A stretch of DNA of 64,000 nucleotides from DATFFO01 sp963744905 (GCA_963744905.1 CAVUUV010000008.1:62001-126000), one strand, 5' to 3'. Shown: positions 25,378 to 34,834, numbered from the stretch's first letter. Notes: generated from the letters alone by a model not told the origin. Numbers and translations: made by a program.

Positions 25378-26850
25378 TCAGCGGGGGGCACGGGCATGAG
25401 GTCGTATCACCGGAAGGCTGATCTGCTCGACAAAGGACTCCAGCTGGCGCAGCGTGCGCACCTCGTGGACACCATCACACCAGCGGGAATAGACGCCCAT
25501 CACTGAATCACCGGTATCCCAGTAGCTGCGGGGCTCGGGATTGAGCCAGTAGACGGCCCGGGCCCGATGGGCGATCTCGGCCAGCATCTCGTGGTGAGGC
25601 TGGCGATAGTTGTTGCGGGCATCTCCGGTGATGATCACCGTGCTACGGGGGGTGACCTCGGATCCGAAGAGATCGACGAATCCGGTCAGGGCGGTGCCGT
25701 AATCGGAATGACCGTCGTGGAGAACCACGTGTGCTTCCGAGGCGATTCGAGCCAGAGCATCCGGGAAATCGGTGCCCGGGCCGAAGAATTCGGTCACCTC
25801 GTCCACCCGATCGATGAAGGCGAAAGAGCGCAGCTTGGAGAACTGGGTGGACATGGCGTAGGTGAACTGGAGAGTGAAGCGGGCGAAGGTGGCCATCGAC
25901 CCCGATATGTCACAGAGCAGGAAGACTTCGGGACGGTGGGGGTGGGGCGCTCGAAACACCGGCTCCATCGGAACACCACCGGTGGCGAGCGACCGGCGTA
26001 CCGTCTTGCGGAAATCGAGCCGGCCCCGCCGCAGCCTTCTCCGGCGGCGGGCCAGCCGCGCCGCCAGTTTCCGGGTCAGAGGAACGATGGCATCCTCGAT
26101 CGCCTCCAGGTCCTGTCGGGTGGCATGCATCAGATCCACGTCCTCGGTCAGGGGCCGCCGCAGGGTCCTCGCCACCGCCTCCCGGCCCCGGTCGGCTACC
26201 AGCCGCCGACGGATCTCGTCACGCAGAGCCTCACGGAGCTCTTCCAGCCGCGATTCGACCTCCTCGCCCAACAAACGACGCTCGATCTCGGTCAGGTCGC
26301 CTGCCTCCTCTGTCATGATCTGGCGCAGCATCTCGGCGATCTGGTCTATGTCGAGGCGCCGCAGCGTCCGGTAGAGGTAGTAGGTGCCGCCCACGGGCCG
26401 ACCCGGTTCGAATCCCGACAACTCGTCCACTGCCTTACCTGCCGCCGATCCCAGGGCCCCCATGTCCATGTTCTTCAGCGCCTCCAGCAAGGCGCGGCGC
26501 AGGTCCTCGGCGCTGGTGCCGCTCGCACCCCGGTCGCCCCCGCTTCGGTCGCCATCCGAAGAATCGAGTAACTGCTCCTCGGGTTCACCCGGGCTGGGTT
26601 GACGGGCGAAGTACACCTCGAAGGCGGTGTCGAAGGCGGGCAGGTGCCGCTCCGCCTTGACCATCGTCGCCGCCAGCGTCGCCTTGAGACCGGCCCGATC
26701 GGAGATGTCGATTACCTCCAGGGCTCGCATGGCGTCGATGGTCTCCACCATCGAAACCGGGACCCCACAGGCCCTCAGCTCCTCGACGAAGCCGGTGAGG
26801 AGTGAGGTGATAGGTGAGCCGGCAACGCCCTCCGCCGAAGGTACGGTCAT
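25378..26850 (-). CDS. VWA domain protein (CoxE-like)
   Basis: A 490-residue protein of the VWA/CoxE type. The N-terminal half is helical and charged with a basic run (RLARRRRRLRRGRLDFRK). The C-terminal von Willebrand A domain carries the metal-ion site DISGSM (FLLCDISGSMATFARFTLQF) and later GTALTGFVDLFGSEVTPRST, then TGDARNNY. Such proteins work with MoxR-type AAA ATPases as chaperones that insert metals or cofactors or remodel enzymes. The ATG at 26850 overlaps the MoxR gene by 4 nt. No target enzyme is adjacent, so the client is unknown. Confidence 0.87.
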   Translation of the reverse strand: MTVPSAEGVAGSPITSLLTGFVEELRACGVPVSMVETIDAMRALEVIDISDRAGLKATLAATMVKAERHLPAFDTAFEVYFARQPSPGEPEEQLLDSSDGDRSGGDRGASGTSAEDLRRALLEALKNMDMGALGSAAGKAVDELSGFEPGRPVGGTYYLYRTLRRLDIDQIAEMLRQIMTEEAGDLTEIERRLLGEEVESRLEELREALRDEIRRRLVADRGREAVARTLRRPLTEDVDLMHATRQDLEAIEDAIVPLTRKLAARLARRRRRLRRGRLDFRKTVRRSLATGGVPMEPVFRAPHPHRPEVFLLCDISGSMATFARFTLQFTYAMSTQFSKLRSFAFIDRVDEVTEFFGPGTDFPDALARIASEAHVVLHDGHSDYGTALTGFVDLFGSEVTPRSTVIITGDARNNYRQPHHEMLAEIAHRARAVYWLNPEPRSYWDTGDSVMGVYSRWCDGVHEVRTLRQLESFVEQISLPVIRPHARAPR

Positions 26851-27725
26851 GCCTTCTGCAACTCGGCCGTGGCCTTGTCGATGTCGGTCTGGTACTTGAG
26901 CAGGACGTGCAGAGTGTCGGTCACAGCTGCGGTGTCGAGGTGCTCTATGGCCAAGGCAACCAGCGTTCGGGCCCAATCGATCGACTCCGAGACCGAGGGT
27001 GCCTTCTTCAGATCCATTTGACGCACCGAACGAACGATCGCCGCGATTTGTGAAGCCAGCTTGGCGGGCAGCTCCGGGACCCGGGTCAGAAGGATCTCCT
27101 GCTCCCGCTCCGGGTCGGGGTAGCCGATGTGGAGGAAGAGGCAGCGCCTCTTGAGAGCTTCCGACAGCTCCCTGGTGTTGTTCGAGGTGAGTACCACGAA
27201 GGGCATGGTGCGAGCCGTGATGGTGCCCAGCTCCGGGATCGAGACCTGAAAATCTGACAAGACCTCCAACAGAAGGGCCTCGGTCTCGATCTCCACCCGG
27301 TCGATCTCGTCGATGAGCAGCACCACCGGAACCGTCGAACGGATCGCCTCGAGCAGCGGCCGGGTGAGGAGGAATTCCTCCGAGAAGATGTCGTCGGCCA
27401 GAGAATCCCATTCCTGGCCGCGGTCGGCTTGGATCCGCAACAGCTGGCGCTTGTAGTTCCACTCGTACAGCGCCTTCGCCTCATCCAAACCCTCATAGCA
27501 CTGCAGACGAATCAGGGGCCGCTGCCAGAGAGCGGCCAGCGACTTGGCCAGTTCGGTCTTGCCGACCCCGGCTGGGCCCTCCACCAGAATCGGCTTGCCC
27601 AGCCTCCGAGCCAGAAACGCCACCTGGGCGATCCGTTTGTCGGCCAGGTAGCCGACGGTGCGCAGGCCGTCCATCAACTGAGCAGGCGACTCGATCACTT
27701 CAAGGCTGTCTTCTTCGACCGTCAT
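26847..27725 (-). CDS. MoxR-family AAA+ ATPase
   Basis: A 292-residue AAA+ ATPase. Walker A is ILVEGPAGVGKTELAKSLA, Walker B is VVLLIDEIDRVEIETEALLL, and sensor 1 is VLTSNNTRELSEALKRRC. It is the first gene of a two-gene operon with the VWA protein. MoxR/VWA pairs assemble or activate partner enzymes in an ATP-dependent way. ATG 27725 is used. The divergent gene is the first trkA, with about 200 nt between. Confidence 0.9.
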   Translation of the reverse strand: MTVEEDSLEVIESPAQLMDGLRTVGYLADKRIAQVAFLARRLGKPILVEGPAGVGKTELAKSLAALWQRPLIRLQCYEGLDEAKALYEWNYKRQLLRIQADRGQEWDSLADDIFSEEFLLTRPLLEAIRSTVPVVLLIDEIDRVEIETEALLLEVLSDFQVSIPELGTITARTMPFVVLTSNNTRELSEALKRRCLFLHIGYPDPEREQEILLTRVPELPAKLASQIAAIVRSVRQMDLKKAPSVSESIDWARTLVALAIEHLDTAAVTDTLHVLLKYQTDIDKATAELQKA

Positions 27726-27934
27726 GGGAGACCACCAGTGTAGGAGCCCCTCAAACAGGCCTCAGAGCGCGACCATCGCGGCGCTCGCCCGGGGGTCCCA
27801 AGGTCTCCGCACCCTCGGCGAGCCGATGAGTCGATGGGCCCGGGCTGCGATCCGGCGCCTGCGGCTCAGGCACCTAGACTCCTCAGGTCCACCCCGAGGT
27901 GGCCTACCCCACTCCCCATACGAGAGCTTGCTTG

Positions 27935-28594
27935 ATGTACATCGTGATCGCAGGAGCCGGACGGGTCGGCGGCCGGCTCGCCACGGATCTGGCCGAAGCA
28001 GGCAATGACGTCGTGGTGATCGACAATCGTGCCGCCGCCCTTGACGCTTTGGGTCGCGACTTCAACGGGATCTCCATACCCGGCGAGGCCTACGACGTCG
28101 ACATCCTCGAAGAGGCCCAGCTAGGTCGGGCCGACGTGTTCTGCGCTATGACCGACGATGACAACACCAATCTGATGGCTGTCGAAGTGGCCAAGGCGGT
28201 GTACAACGTCCCCCGAGTGATAGCCCGCCTGCACGACCCGGCCCGGGAAGAGTCGTATCGGGCTCTGGGCATCCCCCACATCTCCACCACCAACCTGATC
28301 GCATCCGTTGCGTATGAGTCGATCGTCTCCGAGGAGTTCGCCGTCCACGTCACCTTCAGTGGTGGTGAAGTGGAAGTGATCGAGTTCTATCTCTCCGAGA
28401 ATGTGCAGGGGATGACCGTGGCCGATCTCCAGGTGGATGGCGAGCTGCGGGTGGCGGCCATCCGCCGGGGGGAGCGCACCATCGTCCCCGCCGACACCGA
28501 GCCCCTGTTGTCAGGCGATCTGGTGGTGGCCGCTGCCCATCATGGTGTGAGGCGCCAGATCGAGCGGTTCATCGACAGCGGGGCAGCAAAGTGA
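27935..28594 (+). CDS. TrkA-type K+ uptake regulatory subunit (first copy)
   Basis: A 219-residue RCK protein. The N-terminal NAD-binding TrkA_N domain starts MYIVIAGAGRVGGRLATDLA, with conserved VVIDNRAAALDAL and the GEAYDVDILEEAQLGRADVF segment. The TrkA_C domain follows (EVIEFYLSENVQGMTVADLQ, then VPADTEPLLSGDLVVAAAHH). It gates the TrkH pore encoded three genes downstream. ATG 27935 matches the family start; the frame could begin earlier without support. It overlaps the second trkA by 4 nt. Confidence 0.9.
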   Translation: MYIVIAGAGRVGGRLATDLAEAGNDVVVIDNRAAALDALGRDFNGISIPGEAYDVDILEEAQLGRADVFCAMTDDDNTNLMAVEVAKAVYNVPRVIARLHDPAREESYRALGIPHISTTNLIASVAYESIVSEEFAVHVTFSGGEVEVIEFYLSENVQGMTVADLQVDGELRVAAIRRGERTIVPADTEPLLSGDLVVAAAHHGVRRQIERFIDSGAAK

Positions 28595-29251
28595 AGGTGG
28601 TGATAGTGGGAGGAGGCAAGGTGGGGGGCCACCTGGCCCGGGTCCTCACCCGGGACCGGATCCCTGTGGTGGTCATCGAGGCCAACCCGGATCATGCCCG
28701 TGTCCTGGCAGAGGAATCGAGGGCGCTGGTGCTGGAGGGAGATGGCACCGATGTTCGCATCCAGAAGGAGGCCGACGTCGAACACGCCAACTACCTCGTG
28801 GCGGTAACGGGCAACGACCAGGTCAACCTGGTCGCATGTCAGCTGGCCCGCACCGCCTTCGGTTGCCGACGGGTCCTGGCCCGGGTCAACGACCCACGTA
28901 ATGATCGCACCTTCGAGGCATTGGGGGTCCCCTGGGTCTCGGTCACCGACCTCCTGGTCCAAATCCTGGGCCAGCACCTCGACGTCGCCGACCTGAACCG
29001 GGTCGCCTCCCTGGGCAAGGGCGAGGCGGGTCTGATCGAGATCGAGGTGCCGGCCTGGTCGGACCCCGGCCGAGGTAGCATCGCTGAACCTGCCCGATTC
29101 GACCGTCCTGGCCGCCATCCGACGCCAGGAGACGATCATCATCCCCGATGGCTCAGCTCTGATCGGTCCCGGCGACCGGATCATGGTGGTCACCTTCACC
29201 AGCAACGAAGAAGAGGTACGACGGGTGATACGAGGAGAACCCGGGTCATGA
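28591..29251 (+). pseudogene. TrkA-type K+ uptake subunit (second copy), interrupted by a frameshift
   Basis: A second RCK protein of about 219 codons. The frame from ATG 28591 (MKVVIVGGGKVGGHLARVL) covers the TrkA_N domain up to EVPAWSDPG. After that the TrkA_C domain continues in another frame: EVASLNLPDSTVLAAIRRQE, then PDGSALIGPGDRIMVVTFTS and EVRRVIRGEPGS, with a stop at 29251. Removing one C from a run of four near 29063-29067 restores a single frame. Because it lies inside a conserved trk operon, a sequencing error is as likely as a mutation. Confidence 0.8.
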
Positions 29252-29394
29252 GCTACCTGCCCGCACCCGGCCTGAGCTCACCCAGGGCAGACCTGGTGGG
29301 GGGAGTGCTCCACCTACTGGCCGAGATAGGTGCCCTGGCGGCCTTGATCGGGACACTGGCCCTGCTCACCTGGTTGCTGCTCCTGGTGTACTGA
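29248..29394 (+). CDS. Small membrane protein in the trk operon
   Basis: A 48-residue protein with one hydrophobic helix (LHLLAEIGALAALIGTLALL, then TWLLLLVY). Its ATG overlaps the trkA stop (ATGA) and its own stop overlaps the trkH ATG by 1 nt, so it is translated within the operon. It resembles small KdpF-like subunits in size and position, but this is only an analogy. It could stabilise the TrkH complex. Confidence 0.6.
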   Translation: MSYLPAPGLSSPRADLVGGVLHLLAEIGALAALIGTLALLTWLLLLVY

Positions 29395-30890
29395 TGCTGC
29401 TTCGTCCCCACCGCGAGGACGCCGAGCTAATCGCCTACTACCTGGGACGGATCTCGTGGGTCGTGGCCGGCACGGGCCTGATCCCGACGGCGGTGGCCGT
29501 AGTCGAGCGAGAGTGGCGACCTCTGGGGTGGTTCCTCACCATGAGCGGCGTGGCTGCCCTTCTCGGGGCTCTGACGGACCGCTACCGACCGGATCCCGGG
29601 CGGTCGCTCCGCTGGGGGGACGGGATGGTCATCGTAGCCCTGACCTGGCTACTGGTGCCCATCCTGGGAGCCATCCCCCTGGCTCTCAGCGGTCATTTCG
29701 GGAACCTGGTGCACCCCGTATTCGAGTCGATGTCGGGGTTCACAGCCACCGGACTGTCGGTGATGTCCGACGTCGACCACACCCCGGCTTCGCTCACGGT
29801 GTGGAGGCAAACTACCCAGTTCCTGGGCGGGCAGGGCATAGTCCTGGCCGCCCTCACCGTCTTCGCCGGCGGCGGGATCCTGGCCCTGTATCACGGCGAG
29901 GCCCGAGACGAACGAATCTTCCCCTCGGTCCGCTCGACCGCTCGCTTCATCTGGCTGGTCTCCATCTGGCACGGAGTGCTCGGGATCACCGCCCTATGGC
30001 TGATAGGAGTATTCCAGCTCGGATACGAACCGGGACGCGCCCTCCTCCACGGTTATTCGGTTTTCAGCGCCGCCTTCGACACGGGCGGGTTCTCACCCAT
30101 GTCCACCTCGGTGGGCTACTACCGATCCTTTCCCTACGAGATCGTCACCATGTGGCTGATGCTGGCCGGGACGCTGTCTTTCGGCGTCCACTATGCCCTG
30201 TGGCGGGGACCGCGCAACATCCTCAAGAATCTGGAGACCAAGACCATGGCGGCGTCTGTGCTGATCACCAGCACACTGGCGGTGATGGGACTGATCCTGG
30301 CCGGCACCTACCACGACGTGGGCTCTCTGGTCCGGCGCGGCCTATTTCACGTGCTCTCGGCCCACACCTCGACCGGGTTCTCGACCGTGACCGGGCCGGA
30401 TCTTGCCAAATGGGGCGGGCTGGCATTCGCCGCCGTTACCACCGCCATGGCTCTGGGCGGTATGGCCTCGTCCACATCGGGTGGGGTCAAGGCCCTCCGG
30501 GTCGGCCTGACGCTGAAGACGCTTCGGAACATGATCCGGGAGACGCTCCTGCCGGAGCACTCCGTCGTCAGACGCAGTTACTTCCAGAACGGCAACCGGC
30601 ACCTGACCCCCACCCTGTCGCAGTCCGTCATGGCGGTCACATTGCTCTTCGTTGCCCTCTACCTGTTCGGGGCGCTGGTGGGAATCTTCTACGGATACCC
30701 CCTCCAGGACGCCCTGTTCGAATCGGTGTCCGCAGCCGGCACGGTCGGGCTCTCGGTGGGGATCAGTGGCGCCGGAATGCCCACCGGACTGGAGATCACC
30801 TACATCCTGCTCATGTGGGCGGGCCGCCTGGAGTTCATCGCCATATTCTCTCTGCTCGGTTTTGGTCTATCAGCGGTGGCCGGCGAATGA
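29394..30890 (+). CDS. trkH: Trk-type potassium uptake pore subunit TrkH
   Basis: A 498-residue integral membrane protein with four pore repeats. The P-loop filter sequences are SMSGFTATGLSVM, SAAFDTGGFSPM, SAHTSTGFSTV and SAAGTVGLSVG, where the glycines line the K+ path. It forms the pore gated by the two TrkA proteins encoded upstream. The start overlaps the stop of the small membrane protein by 1 nt. Its stop overlaps the next gene by 4 nt (ATGA). Confidence 0.95.
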   Translation: MLLRPHREDAELIAYYLGRISWVVAGTGLIPTAVAVVEREWRPLGWFLTMSGVAALLGALTDRYRPDPGRSLRWGDGMVIVALTWLLVPILGAIPLALSGHFGNLVHPVFESMSGFTATGLSVMSDVDHTPASLTVWRQTTQFLGGQGIVLAALTVFAGGGILALYHGEARDERIFPSVRSTARFIWLVSIWHGVLGITALWLIGVFQLGYEPGRALLHGYSVFSAAFDTGGFSPMSTSVGYYRSFPYEIVTMWLMLAGTLSFGVHYALWRGPRNILKNLETKTMAASVLITSTLAVMGLILAGTYHDVGSLVRRGLFHVLSAHTSTGFSTVTGPDLAKWGGLAFAAVTTAMALGGMASSTSGGVKALRVGLTLKTLRNMIRETLLPEHSVVRRSYFQNGNRHLTPTLSQSVMAVTLLFVALYLFGALVGIFYGYPLQDALFESVSAAGTVGLSVGISGAGMPTGLEITYILLMWAGRLEFIAIFSLLGFGLSAVAGE

Positions 30891-31474
30891 GAAGGGCGAT
30901 GGGTCTCTCTTGCGCCACCCTGGTGGTTGTCCTGGCCTTGGGCAGCCTCCCCGCCAGGGCGCAACGAGCAACTCCCACCACGGTCCCCGGCGTGCCCCTG
31001 CTCGATGTGAGCGATCTCCTCAACGATCTGGAGTTCTGGAACGGCCAACGCATCTCGGTGAGCGGTGAACTGGTGGGCGATTACTCCTACCGATCAGACG
31101 GCGTGTGGGTCCAGATCAACGACGACTCCTACGTCCGTTCTCCGATCGGAGCCGGTGGCACCCCGGTCGGTGCCAACATCGGAATAGGGGCCCGTGTTCC
31201 TCGGGAAGTGTTCGATCGAGGCGTAATCGGACCACCCGGGCGTGATGGGCGTTTTGGCCCCGTGGTCCAGGCCGTGGGTACTTTCCACCACAACGATCCC
31301 GCCCTGACGGGCGAGACCTATCTCCAGGTGGAAGAGATCACGACACTCCAACCGGCGGAGAGCTACCCGGAGCCCGGGGCGGATGTCTGGACGTGGGTTG
31401 GCGCCGTGCTGATCACGGCGGCAGTGGGAGTGGCTCTACAGACCCGTAGCAGGAGACGAATAGAGCAGGCCTGA
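30887..31474 (+). CDS. Exported membrane-anchored protein, possible OB fold
   Basis: A 195-residue protein with a signal peptide (LSCATLVVVLALGSLPARAQ), a beta-rich middle (LEFWNGQRISVSGELVGDYS, then VWVQINDDSY and VVQAVGTFHHNDPALTGETY) and a C-terminal membrane helix (VWTWVGAVLITAAVGVALQT) with a basic tail. The repeated short strands and VSGELVGD pattern suggest an OB-like fold. Its ATG overlaps trkH, so it is the last gene of the trk operon. It may sit outside the membrane, anchored at the C-terminus. Function unknown. Confidence 0.7.
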   Translation: MRRAMGLSCATLVVVLALGSLPARAQRATPTTVPGVPLLDVSDLLNDLEFWNGQRISVSGELVGDYSYRSDGVWVQINDDSYVRSPIGAGGTPVGANIGIGARVPREVFDRGVIGPPGRDGRFGPVVQAVGTFHHNDPALTGETYLQVEEITTLQPAESYPEPGADVWTWVGAVLITAAVGVALQTRSRRRIEQA

Positions 31475-31555
31475 CCGGGAAAGCCCCGACCAGGAGATCC
31501 CGACGAATCCCCGAGGAACGAGGGGACCCATCCGTCGGAACACACAGGGGGTGGC

Positions 31556-31579
31556 CAGGAGGGGGCATGCCCCCTCCTG
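31556..31579. terminator. Palindromic hairpin between convergent operons
   Basis: CAGGAGGGGG and CCCCCTCCTG pair perfectly around CATG, between the end of the trk operon and the end of proB. It is likely a bidirectional terminator. Confidence 0.6.
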
Positions 31580-31586
31580 ACAATGG

Positions 31587-32654
31587 TTAGACGAACACGG
31601 CCAGATCGTCGCGGTGGATGGCCTCGCCCGCCCCCCGTTGGCCGGCTGCCTCCCGCAGTTCATGGCCGGAGACACGCACCAGACCCCGACCTATCAGGCG
31701 ACCGGATTGTCCTCGCACATCGACGGCGTCGCCGGGGCGAAACTCCCCTTCCACGCTCACCACCCCGACGGGAAGCAGCGAGGTACCCGAGTGCACCAGA
31801 GCGTTCTCGGCCCCATCGTCGACCGTGACCGCACCCAGCACGGGTTGACAGAAGGCGATCCATAACTTCCGCGCTGCCAGAGGTGCCGGCCTGGGCTCGA
31901 CCCAGGTCCCGAGCTCGAAGCCGTGGACGATCTCCACCAGGGAGGTCCCGGCCCCGGCGACGACCGTCGGGATACCTGACCATGCCGCCATCCTGGCCGC
32001 CCCCACTTTCGAGGCTGCCCCTCCGGAACCGAAAGGCCCCGATCCTGCCAGGTCGTCGAGCCGCTGATCGGTGTGATCGACTGCATCCAGGAACGAGGCC
32101 TCCCCTCTCCTGGGGTCCGAGTCGAACAGACCCGCCGTGTCGGTGAGAATGACCATCAGAGACGCCCCCACCACATGGGACACGATGGCAGCCAGGCGGT
32201 CGTTGTCTCCGAGCCGCAGTTCGTCGACGACGACGGTGTCGTTCTCATTGACGACCGGGACGATGCCCTCTGTCAGCATTCGATCCAAAGACTGACGGGC
32301 GTGCAGGTACTGCTCTCTGTTCGCCAACACGTCGCGGGTGAGCAAGACCTGTCCGGCAATCAGTCCCTGCTCGTCGAAGGCCCTCGTGTAAAGGTGCATG
32401 AGCCGGCCCTGGCCGACGGCGGCCGCCACCTGCAATCCGGGGATGTCCGATGGCCGCTCGTTCAGGCCCAGGGCAGACAGGCCAGAAGCCACCGCCCCGG
32501 AGCTGACGAGCGTGGTCGGATGCCCGGCCCGCCACACTTCCGCAACGGCCCGGGCCGTCCGCTCGACCGCATCCTCGTTCAGCACCCCTGCCGCGTCCAC
32601 CAGACTGGAAGAGCCCACCTTGGCCACCAGGCGCCCCTGAACCGGGCGCCTCAC
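31587..32654 (-). CDS. proB: Glutamate 5-kinase ProB
   Basis: A 355-residue enzyme that phosphorylates glutamate in proline biosynthesis. The amino-acid-kinase domain shows LVAKVGSSSLVD, VSSGAVASGLSALGL and VPVVNENDTVVVDELRLGDN, then LTDTAGLF. A C-terminal PUA domain follows (GAVTVDDGAENALVHSGTSL, then VDVRGQSGRLIGRGLVRVSG). GTG 32654 overlaps the obgE stop as GTGA and follows a GGAAGAGGAG site; earlier starts would lie inside obgE. proA is not in the window. Confidence 0.94.
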   Translation of the reverse strand: MRRPVQGRLVAKVGSSSLVDAAGVLNEDAVERTARAVAEVWRAGHPTTLVSSGAVASGLSALGLNERPSDIPGLQVAAAVGQGRLMHLYTRAFDEQGLIAGQVLLTRDVLANREQYLHARQSLDRMLTEGIVPVVNENDTVVVDELRLGDNDRLAAIVSHVVGASLMVILTDTAGLFDSDPRRGEASFLDAVDHTDQRLDDLAGSGPFGSGGAASKVGAARMAAWSGIPTVVAGAGTSLVEIVHGFELGTWVEPRPAPLAARKLWIAFCQPVLGAVTVDDGAENALVHSGTSLLPVGVVSVEGEFRPGDAVDVRGQSGRLIGRGLVRVSGHELREAAGQRGAGEAIHRDDLAVFV

Positions 32655-33931
32655 TCCTCTTCCTCCCCTGCGGCCTCGGTCCACCCGCCCTCTGGCGGAA
32701 GCACGTATTCGAAGCTCAGATCTCCGATCCTCACCTCGTCACCTTCTACGGCCCCGGCCCGAGCCAGGGCCCGATCCACGCCCAGGCGGGCCAGACGATC
32801 GGCAGCCATATCGGCCGCCTCCGGGTTGGTCAGGTCGGAGAATGCCACCGCCCGTCGCGCCGCCAGCCCCTCCACCCGCCAGGCTTCGCCTTCCCTCCCG
32901 ATCCGAAAAGGCGGCTCTACGGGACGATGGAGGATATAGCCCGGGCGATCGGGTGCCCGGCGCTCGGCCAGTTCGACGAGGTCGGCCACTGCCCGCACAA
33001 ACTCACGTAGTCCGGATCGAGTGATCGAGGAAACCAGGATCGAATCGGGGAGGGCCTCGCCGGCGGCGGCAGCCTCGGGCAGGTCGGCCTTTCCCACCAC
33101 CACCATCCTCGGCCTGTCCGCCAGCTCAGACGAATAGCGGCGCAGCTCATCGAGGAGGATCTCGAGTTGGCGTTTCGGCTCCTCCACCTGCAGCGGCGAC
33201 GGGTCGACCAGAACCACCAGGGCCTGGGCTCGCTCCACATGTCTCAGGAACTCGTGGCCCAGGCCTCTGCCCTCGGCCGCCCCCTCGATGAGGCCGGGAA
33301 TATCTGCCAGAACGAATTCGCGCCCGTCCGCCTCGACGACACCCAGATTGGGTTCCAGGGTGGTGAACGGGTAGTCGGCGATCTTGGGTTTGGCCGCCGA
33401 AACCACTGAGATCAGAGTCGACTTGCCTGCGTTGGGGAAGCCAATCAGGGCCGCATCGGCCAACAGTTTCAGCTCGAGGACGAAGCTCGCCTCGCGCCCA
33501 TATTCACCCTGCTCCGCCACCGACGGTGCCCGGTTGGAAGGAGAAACGAATGCGGCGTTGCCCCGGCCACCCCGGCCACCCTCCACGAGGACCACCGACT
33601 GGCCTTCCGCCACCAGATCGGCCACGAGCTGTCCGTCCTCATCGTAGATACAGGTTCCGGGTGGGACCCCGAGCACCAGATCGCTGCCCGAGCGGCCATG
33701 CTGGAGATCTCCCTGGCCGTGGGTGCCGTTTCCAGCGCGATGATGTGGGTTGCGCTGATAGGTCAGCAGTGAGCTCATCCCGGGATCGACGATGGCGCTC
33801 ACGTCACCACCCTTCCCGCCGTTGCCACCGTTGGGCCGACCTCTGGGAAGCCCCCTCCGCCGGACGAACGAGGCCACACCGGCCCCGCCATTGCCACCAC
33901 GCAGGTGGACGCGAACCCGGTCGACGAACAT
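32651..33931 (-). CDS. obgE: GTPase ObgE/CgtA
   Basis: A 426-residue GTPase for ribosome assembly. The glycine-rich Obg domain is at residues 1-155 (GNGGAGVASFVRRRGLPRGR). The G domain has GFPNAGKSTLIS, DIPGLIEGAAEGRGLGHEFL and a VVGKADLP segment. A C-terminal OCT domain lies from about residue 350 (GEAWRVEGLAARRAVAFSDL). It is 28 nt downstream of rpmA, the normal bacterial order, and its stop overlaps proB. Confidence 0.96.
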   Translation of the reverse strand: MFVDRVRVHLRGGNGGAGVASFVRRRGLPRGRPNGGNGGKGGDVSAIVDPGMSSLLTYQRNPHHRAGNGTHGQGDLQHGRSGSDLVLGVPPGTCIYDEDGQLVADLVAEGQSVVLVEGGRGGRGNAAFVSPSNRAPSVAEQGEYGREASFVLELKLLADAALIGFPNAGKSTLISVVSAAKPKIADYPFTTLEPNLGVVEADGREFVLADIPGLIEGAAEGRGLGHEFLRHVERAQALVVLVDPSPLQVEEPKRQLEILLDELRRYSSELADRPRMVVVGKADLPEAAAAGEALPDSILVSSITRSGLREFVRAVADLVELAERRAPDRPGYILHRPVEPPFRIGREGEAWRVEGLAARRAVAFSDLTNPEAADMAADRLARLGVDRALARAGAVEGDEVRIGDLSFEYVLPPEGGWTEAAGEEEE

Positions 33932-33959
33932 GGCTGGAGCCCGCCCTGCTGAGGACGGA

Positions 33960-34211
33960 CTAGTCGACGATGACGTCTACGAGGCGACGGCGGTTGCGCT
34001 CCCCGTAGCGAACCACGCCGGTAGAAAGGGCATAGAGAGTGTCGTCACTCCCCCGCCCCACGTTGTCACCAGGATGAATACGGGTGCCCCGCTGCCGCAC
34101 GATGATGGCGCCGGCATTGACAGTCTGGCCGTCGAAGACCTTGGGCCCAAGGCGCTGAGCCGCCGAGTCACGACCGTTCTTGCTGGAACCGCCTGCTTTG
34201 GTCTTGGACAT
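33960..34211 (-). CDS. rpmA: 50S ribosomal protein L27
   Basis: An 83-residue L27. MSKTKAGGSSKNGRDSAAQR is the conserved N-terminus that reaches the peptidyl-transferase centre, and GPKVFDGQTVNAGAIIVRQR is the core. No N-terminal cleavage extension of the Firmicutes type is present. It lies 3 nt after rplU and 28 nt before obgE. Confidence 0.97.
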   Translation of the reverse strand: MSKTKAGGSSKNGRDSAAQRLGPKVFDGQTVNAGAIIVRQRGTRIHPGDNVGRGSDDTLYALSTGVVRYGERNRRRLVDVIVD

Positions 34212-34214
34212 GGG

Positions 34215-34763
34215 TTATTCCTCCTCTGAGGAGGCGGCCTCCTTGTCGGCTGCCTTCTTGGTACGGGAAGTCTTGGCTTCAGGGGTGTCGGCCTTGGCCG
34301 AGGAGGACTTCGCCGAGGAAGCCTTCGTCGAGGAAGCCTTCGTCGAGGAAGCCTTGGTCGAAGCCTTCTTGGTGGAAGCGGATTTGGCCGGGGATGCTTC
34401 CGTTGACTCAGCCTCTTCCGACGCCTTGGCTGCGGAACGCTTACGGGTCGGCTTCTTCAGATCGATGCTGGTTATCTCCAGCTGGGTGTAGGTCTGGCGG
34501 TGTCCCATCTGGCGGCGATAGCCCGACTTGTTCTTGTACTTGAAGATGTCGATCTTGTCGCCCTTGACCTCACCGAGGATCCGCGCCTTGACGCTGGCAT
34601 CGGCCAGGCCGTCGGGGGTGGTCACAGTGTTGCCGTCGTCATCCACGACGAGTATGGGCCGGAACTCGACCTGGTCCTGAGCGCCCTTGATGCGCTCGAC
34701 CTCGATCACGTCACCGGAGCGCACCTTGGCCTGCTTGCCGCCGGCGCGAATGATGGCGTACAT
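34215..34763 (-). CDS. rplU: 50S ribosomal protein L21 with long Ala/Ser/Lys/Thr-rich tail
   Basis: A 182-residue L21. Residues 1-103 are a normal L21 (MYAIIRAGGKQAKVRSGDVI, then KYKNKSGYRRQMGHRQTYTQ). The remaining 79 residues are a low-complexity tail with repeats of KASSTKASSTKASSAKSS, rich in Ala, Ser, Thr and Lys, reminiscent of actinobacterial nucleoid-type tails. The tail is in frame and ends with SSEEE. It is likely disordered and positively charged in part. ATG 34763 is the start. Confidence 0.94.
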   Translation of the reverse strand: MYAIIRAGGKQAKVRSGDVIEVERIKGAQDQVEFRPILVVDDDGNTVTTPDGLADASVKARILGEVKGDKIDIFKYKNKSGYRRQMGHRQTYTQLEITSIDLKKPTRKRSAAKASEEAESTEASPAKSASTKKASTKASSTKASSTKASSAKSSSAKADTPEAKTSRTKKAADKEAASSEEE

Positions 34764-34834
34764 AGAAAAATCCTCGTGAAACGGGGGAACCGGGTTTCAG
34801 ATTACCAGGCGACGAGACTCTGCGACAAAGCGCC

